A stretch of 64,000 bases of DNA from CAYGZC01 sp964354225 (lineage in GTDB: Bacteria > Bacteroidota > Ignavibacteria > UBA10030 > SZUA-254), in contig CAYGZC010000103.1 in the NCBI GenBank assembly GCA_964354225.1, forward strand, positions 3,408 to 67,407. The letters run 5' to 3'. The translations under genes and the position numbers were made by a program. A model generated the notes under the pieces. The model worked only from the letters and a program-made list of their open reading frames with translations, was not told the DNA's origin and ran no database searches. Positions 56,736-64,000 of this stretch are shown piece after piece. The first letter of the stretch is position 1. Every line of letters starts with the position of its first letter.

Positions 56736-57365
56736 ATGGGTAGATATATCGATTCAAGCTGTAGATTATGTCGGAGAGAGAGACAAAAACTTTTCATCAA
56801 GGGGACGAAGTGTTTCACTGAGAAATGTCCGGTAGAACGACGCGGATACCCTCCCGGACAACATGGTCAAACTCGACGACAAAAAATATCTGAATACGGA
56901 GTTCAACTTCGAGAAAAACAGAAAATCCGTCGCATGTATGGGCTACAGGAAGTTCAATTTCATAATTACTTTCAGAAAGCACTTCGGCAATCCGGACGAA
57001 CAGGTGAGAATCTTGTTAAGTTGCTTGAACGACGGCTTGATAATATTCTTTACCGGATGGGTTTTGCGCCGTCTCGGAAAGCTGGCAGGCAGCTTATCAC
57101 GCACGGGCACATCATGGTTAATAATACAGTTGTTACAATACCATCATATTTATTGAAATCGGGAGATGTAGTTCATATTGTTGAAAAGAGTAAGAAGTTA
57201 GAAATAATTCACTCATCAATGAAGCGTATGAAAGATAGTTCAATGTTGCCGTGGTTGAGTCTTGATAAAGCAGCCATTTCGGGCACGTTTTTGAATGTTC
57301 CCGATCGTGCTGATATACCACTCAATGCAAATGAACAGTTAGTTGTTGAGCTTTATTCCAAGTAA
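56736..57365 (+). CDS. rpsD: 30S ribosomal protein S4
   Basis: A 209-residue 16S rRNA binder with an S4 domain (LVKLLERRLDNILYRMGFAPSRKAGRQLITHGHI). The N-terminus has a four-cysteine zinc motif (CRLC, CFTEKC). S4 represses the alpha operon in model bacteria; no pseudoknot could be assigned here. Confidence 0.97.
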   Translation: MGRYIDSSCRLCRRERQKLFIKGTKCFTEKCPVERRGYPPGQHGQTRRQKISEYGVQLREKQKIRRMYGLQEVQFHNYFQKALRQSGRTGENLVKLLERRLDNILYRMGFAPSRKAGRQLITHGHIMVNNTVVTIPSYLLKSGDVVHIVEKSKKLEIIHSSMKRMKDSSMLPWLSLDKAAISGTFLNVPDRADIPLNANEQLVVELYSK

Positions 57366-57427
57366 AATTCACTAATACCAATTATTTATTTTGAACATCA
57401 ATAATAAATAGGCGGGAGAAAGAAACT

Positions 57428-58417
57428 ATGGTAGCTACAAATTATCAAATGCCTGAAAAAGTACAGATTGATGAAGCAAGTTACTCGAATACTTTTGGCA
57501 GGTTTATTTTACAACCTTTAGAAAAAGGTTTCGGTGTAACAATCGGTAATGCTTTTCGCCGAGTCTTGTTGTCCTCACTCAGCGGTACTGCATTCGCTGC
57601 GCTCCGGATTGAAGGAGTGCTTCACGAGTTTTCAACGATTCAAGGTGTCGTTGAAGACGTGACTGAGATTATCTTAAATCTCAAAGCTATCCGTATGAAG
57701 CTTATCAACAAGAAACTCAACAGGGTTGTTGTTGAACTGAAGGGCCCTAAAGAGTTTATGGCGGCTGATATCCAAAAAGCAAATCCTGAAATCGAAATTT
57801 TAAATCCGAATCAACACATTGCAACACTTAATGCTGGAGCTGCATTCGAAATTGAACTGCGGATTGGGCGTGGAAAAGGTTACGTGACGGCAGAAGAAAA
57901 TAAAATGGCTGACCAATCATTAGATGTTATCGCTATTGATTCGATATTTACACCGATTAAAAATGTTCGGTTTCTTATCGAGCCAACTCGTGTAGGTCAG
58001 CAAACAGATTATGAAAAATTAACACTTGAAATTGAAACCGACGGTTCAATAGCCCCTGATGATGCACTTGCCCAAGCGGCTGTTATTCTTCGCGATCACA
58101 TCCATTTATTCCTCAGTTTCAATATAGAATCTGATGCACACGAGGAAATGATGGAACGGGATTCTGAGTTTTCTCGCATTAGAAAAATTCTGCTGATGTC
58201 AGTAGAGGAACTTGAGCTTTCCGTTCGATCACATAACTGCCTTAAAGCGGCAAATATCAAAACAATTGCCGACCTTGTTCGGCGTGATGAGCCGGAATTA
58301 TTAAAATTCAGAAATTTCGGCAGGAAGTCTCTCGCAGAACTTACTGAAATTATAGAACAGTTTGGCTTGAACTTTGGGATGGACGTTGAAAAATATCTCC
58401 ACGATGTTAACGATTAA
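57428..58417 (+). CDS. rpoA: DNA-directed RNA polymerase subunit alpha
   Basis: A 329-residue assembly subunit. The N-terminal dimerisation domain (QPLEKGFGVTIGNAFRRVLLSSLSG) and the C-terminal DNA-binding domain (VEELELSVRSHNCLKAANIKTIADLV, KFRNFGRKSLAEL) are both intact. Confidence 0.98.
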   Translation: MVATNYQMPEKVQIDEASYSNTFGRFILQPLEKGFGVTIGNAFRRVLLSSLSGTAFAALRIEGVLHEFSTIQGVVEDVTEIILNLKAIRMKLINKKLNRVVVELKGPKEFMAADIQKANPEIEILNPNQHIATLNAGAAFEIELRIGRGKGYVTAEENKMADQSLDVIAIDSIFTPIKNVRFLIEPTRVGQQTDYEKLTLEIETDGSIAPDDALAQAAVILRDHIHLFLSFNIESDAHEEMMERDSEFSRIRKILLMSVEELELSVRSHNCLKAANIKTIADLVRRDEPELLKFRNFGRKSLAELTEIIEQFGLNFGMDVEKYLHDVND

Positions 58418-58437
58418 ATTTAATTATAGGACATTAA

Positions 58438-58941
58438 ATGCGGCATAGAAAATCAGGTAGAAAACTTAAACGAACTGCGAGTCATAGGAAGGCAACACTA
58501 ATTGCATTATCTACAGCGTTGTTTAGGAATAAGAAAATTCGTACAACTGTTGCAAGAGCAAAAGAAACACGAATGTTTGTTGAGCGATTGATTACACGAG
58601 CAAAGAACGCGATTACACCAGAAGGTGATAAAATAAATATTCACGCACGTCGGCAGATCGCACGTTATATCAAAGATCGTGAAGTAATGAAAGAATTGTT
58701 TAGTGAGATTGCCCCCAAAGTTGCAAACCGACACGGCGGCTATACACGCGTGATTAAACTCGGACAGCGATATGGAGATGGCGCTGAGGTTGCAGTCCTC
58801 GAATTGGTAGATTTCAATACAGGTCAAGCACCTGAGAAATCTTCTTCAAAGCCAAAAGCAAAAAAGGAGAAGAAAGAAAAGAAAGAGAAGAAACAAAAGA
58901 AAGAAGTACCGACTGGTGAGGTTGCTTTAGAAAAGAAGTGA
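58438..58941 (+). CDS. rplQ: 50S ribosomal protein L17
   Basis: A 167-residue protein. RHRKSGRKLKRTASHRKATL and the NRHGGYTRVIKLGQRYGDGAEVAVLELV core are canonical (about 120 residues). A Lys/Glu-rich C-terminal tail of about 40 residues follows. Last gene of the ribosomal superoperon. Confidence 0.96.
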   Translation: MRHRKSGRKLKRTASHRKATLIALSTALFRNKKIRTTVARAKETRMFVERLITRAKNAITPEGDKINIHARRQIARYIKDREVMKELFSEIAPKVANRHGGYTRVIKLGQRYGDGAEVAVLELVDFNTGQAPEKSSSKPKAKKEKKEKKEKKQKKEVPTGEVALEKK

Positions 58942-58964
58942 CCATATTTATCTAAAAGTATTAT

Positions 58965-59001
58965 AAAAGGGTTCCCATAATTTGGGTACCCTTTTTTATT
59001 T
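58965..59001 (+). terminator. Intrinsic terminator of the alpha operon
   Basis: AAAAGGGT-T-CCCA (58965-58977) pairs with TGGG-T-ACCCTTTT (58983-58995) around a 5-base loop, with a T-T opposition in the stem. A run of T follows. It closes the plus-strand transcription unit 24 bases after rplQ. Confidence 0.9.
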
Positions 59002-59018
59002 TCATTGATTATAGGTTG

Positions 59019-59031
59019 TAAAATCCGTATT
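59019..59031. repeat. Left copy of direct repeat flanking accessory region
   Basis: The 13-mer TAAAATCCGTATT recurs at 63158-63170 immediately before leuS. Short matches on both sides (GGT before, TAAAC after) extend the similarity. A 13-mer alone is not significant in 64 kb; the position at both edges of the insert is what makes it notable. Confidence 0.4.
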
Positions 59032-59147
59032 ACTAAACTGGTAGGAAATCCTCTCCCGATCCAATGATTGCCACCTGATATTATTTTCGCTTTATCAAAT
59101 GAGTGTGCGTCGTTGCTACCGCTGTTAAGCATTCGTTGTGTTGCGTG

Positions 59148-60518
59148 TCAGTCGAATCGTAGCTTCTTGGCCACATCTTGAATCTTCTCTTGGTGTTTTC
59201 GTTTCCGTTCCTCTTCTTCGTTCCGCTTGCGCTGCCGTTCAGCTCGGATCGCAGCCTCTGCTTTGTTGGCTGCCTCAACGGCAAGAAGAAGAGTAGCGCG
59301 GTGGTATTTCTCAACCTCCTCGATGGTTGTGCGCGTGAGGATAATCTTGTTTCCGACAACTCTCGCAATTCCTGGACGATGCATACTAGTGTAATGAGGC
59401 GGATGATCCCAAGTGCTAATGAATACCTCCGTCCAGTCTGCTGAAGGCACACGAGACAATCGGAATGGAATTGAATACAAGGCACTGCCTCTTGTTCCAT
59501 CAAGCGTGGGGGTTGAGACTTCATCAGCGACTATTCCCTCTATCTTGATTGGATCATCTGGTTTTGGAGTTGAAATTGGTGGCTGAACTACCTGAACAGA
59601 GAGATTTGGCTTAGCAGTAGGATTGCCAAGGGGTGGAGCTTGTGGTCGTTGATTGTGAATAGTCACAAGCAAGTCTTTGTATTGCTCCTCTGAATAAGAT
59701 TTACCACGTAGATCAATTCGATATTTGCCGAAAAGCCATACCGGTGAAGCATACTCCCAAGCACCATCCCTCAATATCGGGATGAACTTACGATGGTTTC
59801 CTTTGGAGAAGACCTCTGCCGTCATAATATCTCCTTCGTACCCAACTCCACCTTGTCTTGCATCTGATTTCTCTTTGTAATGTGGTGTGCAAATGATCAA
59901 CATGAAATTATTTTCTCTGACAGCTCGCTCCATGAATTCCGGAAGTTGATCTCCCGGAGCAAGATGCCATTGGTCTAAGGTGACATCAACTCCGTCTGTT
60001 CGCAGACGAGTAGAAAACTCCCTGACCCACGCCTTGTGCGGATCGTTATCCCATGAATAGGAGATAAACACTTTTGGTACATCTGATGGCAACGAGCTAT
60101 TTTTCACATCGACTTTTTCTAGGAGTTCGAGTTGAAATGAAAATCCATCTGGATTTGGAATCTTCTCGGGATCGTACGGATTCGCCGCAGGCATGTTTCC
60201 AGTATGCAGTGTAATCTTAATATCTTTTTTTAGAGTTTCCGCTCGGAGATTTGATTCCACCTCATTTCTGGCAAACTCGAAAAGTGTCTTAAGAAAAGGA
60301 AGATTCTGGAGATGGTCGATAGGTCTGTTCAGTGAGCCAAATCGCCATTGAATGAAAAGAGTGCCTGAAATTTTCACGTCCACCATGTGTTCGGTAACGG
60401 TGTCTCGGAGTGCACCCTGACCCACTTTGCGAATGGCAAAAGGGTATCGGATCACTACCCCGTTAAGGTCATTTGGACTGACGTCTCTTGGTTTTCCGAA
60501 CCTAACCTGTAAGTTCAT
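59148..60518 (-). CDS. SEFIR (TIR-like) domain protein
   Basis: A 456-residue protein. Residues 1-140 form an unrecognised N-terminal domain. Residues about 147-280 are a SEFIR domain: VFISYSWDNDPHKAWVREF, DGVDVTLDQWHLAPGD, FMERAVREN, LIICTPHY and GGVGYEGDIMTAE. The C-terminal 170 residues include a charged coiled coil (EAANKAEAAIRAERQRKRNEEEE). SEFIR domains belong to the STIR superfamily with TIR; bacterial members are suspected signalling or NAD-consuming defence proteins, which is inference here. It is flanked by a perfect 10-bp inverted repeat (GTTGCGTGTC at 59140, GACACGCAAC at 60544). Confidence 0.82.
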   Translation of the reverse strand: MNLQVRFGKPRDVSPNDLNGVVIRYPFAIRKVGQGALRDTVTEHMVDVKISGTLFIQWRFGSLNRPIDHLQNLPFLKTLFEFARNEVESNLRAETLKKDIKITLHTGNMPAANPYDPEKIPNPDGFSFQLELLEKVDVKNSSLPSDVPKVFISYSWDNDPHKAWVREFSTRLRTDGVDVTLDQWHLAPGDQLPEFMERAVRENNFMLIICTPHYKEKSDARQGGVGYEGDIMTAEVFSKGNHRKFIPILRDGAWEYASPVWLFGKYRIDLRGKSYSEEQYKDLLVTIHNQRPQAPPLGNPTAKPNLSVQVVQPPISTPKPDDPIKIEGIVADEVSTPTLDGTRGSALYSIPFRLSRVPSADWTEVFISTWDHPPHYTSMHRPGIARVVGNKIILTRTTIEEVEKYHRATLLLAVEAANKAEAAIRAERQRKRNEEEERKRKHQEKIQDVAKKLRFD

Positions 60519-60543
60519 TTGTCATTTCATTCTGATGTTTAAC

Positions 60544-60592
60544 GACACGCAACGCAATTACGCATAACGTGTGCGCAAAAAACGCAATACTG
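60544..60592. repeat. Cassette boundary-like sequence, copy 1
   Basis: Contains GACACGCAAC (60544-60553), the inverse of a sequence after the SEFIR stop, and ATAACGTGTGCG (60564-60575) followed four bases later by AAACGCAA. The same 12-mer, with AAATGCAA at the same distance, occurs at 61675. Confidence 0.5.
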
Positions 60593-60757
60593 GAGCGAGT
60601 TAAGATGAACCGATTCAATGCGAGCGGAAGTATTGAACTTGTGTCGTTTTTTGTCGTTGTTATATGCCTGTGCGCCAAATTTATCTTTTGTTATGTTTTT
60701 AACTTTTTCCGTTGCGCCCGACATTCTTTAGTTTTGTGTGGTTTGGGTTTTGTCATG

Positions 60758-61525
60758 TTATTTTATGCTGTTATATCCGTCGTGATTGCTGATTTTCCCA
60801 GACTCAAAATCATAATCCATGCAGAAGATGGTCTCATGATGAATACCAAACATATCATCATAAGAGATTATTCCAAAATAATACAAAAATTTCCGTCTGT
60901 TTTTCATGTCGAGAAACTCATCATTTCTAATGGAATTTTCGATACATATTTCTCCTTGTTTATATTCAATTCCGTTGCCAACGACAGAACCACCATTGGG
61001 TTTTACAGACACCTCCTTACGCAACCGCATCCAATCACTATCATACATTCCAGTCCCGATTTTGAATCCACGCTGCAAGGCAGCATTGATGGCGGGTGTT
61101 TGCCCTGTGTTTTTTATACTCCACTTAATGGAGGGACATTTGTTGGTGTCTATCTTACTGCCCACGAAATCACCTATGACCATATATGGTCTGAGGGTGA
61201 CATGAGAAACTTCCAACGAAATAGAATCTTGTATTTGTTGAGATCGAATACTCAAAGAATCTCGGATACTTTGCAAATTCAAGGATGCAACGGTAGCCCT
61301 AATTTGTATAGCAGTGAATATAACCAAGGCGATAGTACAAATAGCAATTACAACATTAGCGATATGAGCCGCAGTTCCCCAGAGCGACTTTTTCTCTTGT
61401 TGGGCGTATTGCTCAGTGGCGTGCTTGGCATTTTCTTTGTCGCTATTGGATGTAATTATAAGTCTATCATCAGACGAATTTTGTTTATCATTCTTGGAAT
61501 CGTGTTGATTGGATTCTGTTGTCAT
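60758..61525 (-). CDS. One-helix membrane protein of unknown function
   Basis: A 255-residue protein, not recognised as a named family. It has a charged, Ser/Asn/Lys-rich cytoplasmic N-terminus (residues 1-48), one membrane helix (about 50-72, AAHIANVVIAICTIALVIFTAI), a coiled-coil linker, then a soluble domain with RPYMVIGDF and KNTGQTPAINAAL. The N-x-G-x-T-P-A pattern is common in poorly studied membrane-anchored proteins of accessory islands. A long plus-strand frame over the same DNA is judged a shadow. It lies between boundary copies 1 and 2. Confidence 0.65.
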   Translation of the reverse strand: MTTESNQHDSKNDKQNSSDDRLIITSNSDKENAKHATEQYAQQEKKSLWGTAAHIANVVIAICTIALVIFTAIQIRATVASLNLQSIRDSLSIRSQQIQDSISLEVSHVTLRPYMVIGDFVGSKIDTNKCPSIKWSIKNTGQTPAINAALQRGFKIGTGMYDSDWMRLRKEVSVKPNGGSVVGNGIEYKQGEICIENSIRNDEFLDMKNRRKFLYYFGIISYDDMFGIHHETIFCMDYDFESGKISNHDGYNSIK

Positions 61526-62183
61526 TTAGTTTACAAGTATTATGATCCAATCAGCGATTTATATGTTAATCGCCCCTCAGTACAACTCATCATTAAGCCC
61601 ATCCGTGCGGGGTCTGTAATGTCTTTAGACGGTGGAGTCGGGCGCAACGGAAAAAATAATTTGGCGCATGGCATATAACGTGTGCGTGCTAAATGCAAAA
61701 TTTTGTGAATTACAAATAGAAAAATTTTCCATGAACAAAATTATTGAACGAGTTCCATAATGCTTGCGGTACAAAAACAGAATAAACAGAGAGAGGGAAG
61801 GCGCGGTTCAACGACAAAGGGGAGCCACCCCAATGTATTGAACTATTACGTTATTTCCCTTAATAAAAGAGATATTTTTGGGATACACAGTATAGATTGG
61901 CGAAATCTATTGTGCCTGTCGGCGACCGTGTGTAGGTTGCAGGTTTGTCTCCCACAACTTTACCAAAAAACATTGCTCCTTATTAAGAGCGCGCCCCTCT
62001 CAAAAGTTTGCCTAACATTTGGCTCCTTTCTGAGGGGAATTATTCCCTCGTTGCAAAACATCAAAGAACTCAAGTATGTACCGCAAGCTAATATTAAGCG
62101 AGTGTCATTTAGCATCGCTGTTGTGCGCCCGGGCGCAAGTTTAATTGTGATTTTATCACTTGTTTTTGTTGCCACCATTATCA
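61526..62183. other. Gap between the two minus-strand cassette genes
   Basis: Holds boundary copy 2 and about 480 bases without a convincing gene. On the minus strand a 37-codon frame (61973 to 61860) is preceded by GGAG, and an 11-codon frame near 62012 by AAGGAG. Both are too short to judge. The G+C-rich patch CGCCCGGGCG near 62130 differs from its surroundings. Confidence 0.35.
61651..61698. repeat. Cassette boundary-like sequence, copy 2
   Basis: Contains AATAATTTGGCGCATGGC (shared with copy 3) followed by ATAACGTGTGCG and AAATGCAA (shared with copy 1), so it links the other two copies. It lies 1111 bases from copy 1. Confidence 0.5.
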
Positions 62184-62699
62184 TTACTTACCCAACGACC
62201 AACCACCGCTATCTTTATTTTTATTGGAATTATGATAAGGATTAAACGGTCTATGAGATTTAACATTGATAGTGTTTTTGCATCGCTGGCAAAAATATTT
62301 ATTACCCGAACTACTTTCATATTCGAGTTGCAATACGGAACGCTTTTGGTCTTGAAAGCAATGTTCACAAGCCCAGTGCGGTGGGTCTCCGCCTTGCTTC
62401 GGTTTATTATAAGCTTGTACAAAAATACCACCAGATACTTCTGTAAGTTGATACTGAACCTTTGTTTGTTCCCAGTTTTCCATATCCACAAGTTGCTTTG
62501 CCAATCGCTCTTTCTCATCCAAAAGCGATTGATACTTCTCTCTCATCGTAAGAGCATCCGCCTCTACGGAGAGAAGTATCTCAAGGACTTTGGCAACACT
62601 TTCATTTCGCTCAACCTCAACCTTGAGAGAGCTTATTCCCTTTGCAATGCCATAAGCCGTCTTAGCAGACGTGAAAAGCGTGTTCAGTTCTGGAAGCAT
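62184..62699 (-). CDS. Zinc-ribbon protein of unknown function
   Basis: A 171-residue protein. It has an N-terminal helical region, a coiled coil (about residues 50-75, KYQSLLDEKERLAKQLVDMENWEQ), the segment YQLTEVSGGIFVQAY, and a zinc ribbon with CEHC and CQRC pairs at about residues 110-140. A similar arrangement is known among uncharacterised proteins in mobile and phage-derived DNA. AAGGAT precedes the ATG. Two plus-strand frames over it are judged shadows. It lies between boundary copies 2 and 3. Confidence 0.72.
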   Translation of the reverse strand: MLPELNTLFTSAKTAYGIAKGISSLKVEVERNESVAKVLEILLSVEADALTMREKYQSLLDEKERLAKQLVDMENWEQTKVQYQLTEVSGGIFVQAYNKPKQGGDPPHWACEHCFQDQKRSVLQLEYESSSGNKYFCQRCKNTINVKSHRPFNPYHNSNKNKDSGGWSLGK

Positions 62700-62730
62700 T
62701 TTTTATCCTTTATATGGTGGCAACAAAACA

Positions 62731-62760
62731 AATAACTTGCGCATGGCGCACAACTAGTGG
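62731..62760. repeat. Cassette boundary-like sequence, copy 3
   Basis: AATAACTTG-CGCATGGC followed by GCACAAC.AGTGG parallels copy 2 with one base deleted and a few substitutions. It lies 32 bases upstream of the zinc-ribbon gene's start on the minus strand. Confidence 0.45.
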
Positions 62761-62872
62761 ATTAACGAATTTCGTTTAGCCGTCCGATTTGGCATGATAG
62801 ACGAATGTCGTTTAGCCAGCCAATAGGGAGGGATAGACGACATATGTCGTATATCCCGCTCATGTCGGACGG
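62761..62872. repeat. Three palindromes at exact 36-bp spacing within an inverted repeat
   Basis: ACGAATTTCGT (62765), ACGAATGTCGT (62801) and ACGACATATGTCGT (62837) are spaced exactly 36 bases apart. The first two are followed by TTAGCC. The third sits in a 28-base near-perfect palindrome (62830-62857). CCGTCCGA (62780-62787) and TCGGACGG (62865-62872) enclose units two and three. The rest of 62700-63148 shows nothing else that can be named. Confidence 0.65.
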
Positions 62873-63148
62873 ATTGCTTGGTCCAACCTACTAATAATCT
62901 TTCCAAGTGTTTTATTCCTAACATAAGTATAATTTTCCGTTGTCCTTGAGTAATAATAATCTAATATCTCAAGGGGTGAACCCAAAATTTGCTACAGGTT
63001 CTTCAACGGAATGTACTCCTCAAAAATTTTACTTCCATAATTTATATCGTAAGAATATCGAATTTTTTAAAATGAAAGTCAAGAAATAAATTTAATTTAT
63101 CAATTCTTGTCGTCGGTATCAAGATGTGTAATGGCATCAATCTTTGTT

Positions 63149-63170
63149 AATACGGTCTAAAATCCGTATT
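63149..63170 (+). promoter_or_regulatory. Hairpin just before leuS, containing the right direct repeat
   Basis: AATACGG (63149-63155) and CCGTATT (63164-63170) form a perfect 7-bp stem with an 8-base loop, twelve bases before the leuS ATG. The 3' half belongs to the 13-mer repeated at 59019. No T-run follows. It could be an operator or an RNA element. Confidence 0.4.
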
Positions 63171-63181
63171 TTAAACACACT

Positions 63182-64000
63182 ATGGCTTATCCATTTTTAG
63201 AAATCGAAAAGAAGTGGCAGAAATATTGGGACGACCACCAAATATTCAAGGTCGTTGAAGACACTGCCAAACAAAAACTTTATATACTCGATATGTTTCC
63301 GTATCCGTCCGGCTCCGGCTTGCATGTCGGCCATCCCGAAGGATATACCGCTACGGATATTTATTCCCGTTACAAGCGAATGTGCGGCTTCAATGTTCTT
63401 CACCCGATGGGATGGGATGCTTTTGGTTTGCCTGCCGAGCGGTATGCGATGCAAACAGGCATTCATCCAAGCGTAACAACACTTCAAAACATTGAAACAT
63501 TCAAGCGACAGATTAAAATGCTCGGCTTGTCGTACGACTGGTCGCGCGAGGTGAACACAACCGATCCGAAATATTACAAATGGACACAATGGATATTTCT
63601 GAAGATTTATAACTCATGGTACGATACAAAGTTAGATAAGGCACGACCAATATCCGATTTGCTAATTCCACCTAATCTTTCTGAAAAAGAAAGATACGAT
63701 TACGTTTCTAAACAACGACTTGCTTACCTTGCCGAGATGCCCGTTAATTGGTGTCCGGAACTTGGTACCGTTCTTGCGAACGAAGAAGTTGATGAATGGG
63801 TTAGCAAAGGTTATACAGTTGAACGGCGTGCAATGCGACAGTGGATGCTTAGGATTACTGCTTACGCGGAACGGCTGGAAAAAGATTTAGCAGAGCTGGA
63901 TTGGCACCCCGGTATATTAGAAATGCAGCGCAACTGGATCGGACGTTCGGAAGGAGCAGAAGCAGATTTTACAATTGCAGGATCGAAGAAATCTATTCGT
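63182..64000 (+). CDS. leuS: Leucyl-tRNA synthetase (5' part)
   Basis: The frame opens at ATG 63182 and is still open at the window end (273 codons). [34 protein letters not shown] with the class I HxGH motif, and [13 protein letters not shown] identify it as LeuRS. The CP1 editing domain begins before the end ([15 protein letters not shown]). The KMSKS motif lies beyond the window. No clear ribosome binding site is seen. Confidence 0.97.
   Translation, partial: MAYPFLEIEKKWQKYWDDHQIFKVVEDTAKQKLYILDMFPYPSGSGLHVGHPEGYTATDIYSRYKRMCGFNVLHPMGWDAFGLPAERYAMQTGIHPSVTTLQNIETFKRQIKMLGLSYDWSREVNTTDPKYYKWTQWIFLKIYNSWYDTKLDKARPISDLLIPPNLSEKERYDYVSKQRLAYLAEMPVNWCPELGTVLANEEVDEWVSKGYTVERRAMRQWMLRITAYAERLEKDLAELDWHPGILEMQRNWIGRSEGAEADFTIAGSKKSIR

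Noticed and set aside
60569..61678. Plus-strand frame of 369 codons over the one-helix membrane protein gene
   Set aside because: The minus-strand product has a sensible charged N-terminus, one helix and the NTGQTPA segment, and fits the orientation of its neighbours. The plus frame is an erratic Cys/Phe-rich sequence that spans two boundary repeats.
61760..62735. Two plus-strand frames (61760-62245 and 62160-62735)
   Set aside because: Low-complexity hydrophobic translations without ribosome binding sites, mostly opposite the zinc-ribbon gene whose own sequence is coherent.
62761..62872. CRISPR array suggested by the 36-bp periodicity
   Set aside because: The repeated element is only about 11-20 bp, the intervening sequence is partly repeated rather than unique, there are three units only, and no cas gene is present.

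Overview
The window is a bacterial chromosome segment of roughly 40% G+C. It probably comes from the Bacteroidota/Chlorobi/Ignavibacteria (FCB) group. The evidence is a diderm envelope gene (LptD), an FtsB-type divisome protein, a fused E1 alpha-beta 2-oxoacid dehydrogenase, a DUF2723 glycosyltransferase-like protein, pyruvoyl-dependent arginine decarboxylase, an str operon that runs straight into S10, and a spc operon with no adk between secY and map. The class is inferred from gene content, not from a phylogeny. Five well-formed promoters share the form TTGAC(A/T), 16-17 nt, TATATT, which is closer to a classical sigma-70 promoter than to the TTTG/TAnnTTTG form of Bacteroides.

Layout. 1-2760 is an accessory patch: a GxxExxY gene bracketed by short inverted repeats, then an AbiE-type toxin-antitoxin locus whose promoter lies between two 35-bp repeats and whose toxin gene carries an in-frame TGA. 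2852-10014 is a forward run of housekeeping genes: class II aldolase, ddl, ftsB, rarA, ROK glucokinase and lptD. 10074-13282 is the reverse-strand protein quality cluster tig-clpP-clpX. 13382-17200 is mixed: tRNA-Leu, a CheY-like regulator, tRNA-Arg, a DUF2806 gene broken by an amber codon, an orphan structured RNA with its own promoter and terminator, pdaD and smpB. 17254-25069 gathers lipoate and 2-oxoacid dehydrogenase functions (lpdA, lipB, fused E1, E2, lipA), interrupted by a DUF4258/YgiT pair. 25219-27129 is a DUF2723 membrane protein.

27180-58995 is the transcription/translation superregion, all on the plus strand: tRNAs Thr-Tyr-Gly-Thr, rpmG, tRNA-Trp, secE, nusG, rplK, rplA, rplJ, rplL, rpoB, rpoC, then str (rpsL, rpsG, fusA, tuf), S10 (rpsJ to rpsQ), spc (rplN to rpmJ, with a tRNA-Gln gene inside it) and alpha (rpsM to rplQ), ending at a strong terminator. 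Candidate autoregulatory hairpins for L1 and L10 and a strong hairpin between rplL and rpoB are visible.

58996-63181 is a second accessory patch between rplQ and leuS. It has three reverse-strand genes (a SEFIR/TIR-like protein, a one-helix membrane protein and a zinc-ribbon protein) separated by recurring cassette-like boundary sequences, plus a cluster of palindromes at exact 36-bp spacing. leuS starts at 63182 and runs off the window.

Functionally the core genes form one growth programme: ribosome, RNA polymerase and Sec translocon synthesis, with co-translational folding and proteolysis (tig, clpPX, map) and ribosome rescue (smpB) nearby. The most unusual material is the orphan RNA at 15641-15862, the cassette-like region at 59041-63150, the repeat-flanked AbiE promoter and the tRNA-Gln inside the spc operon.
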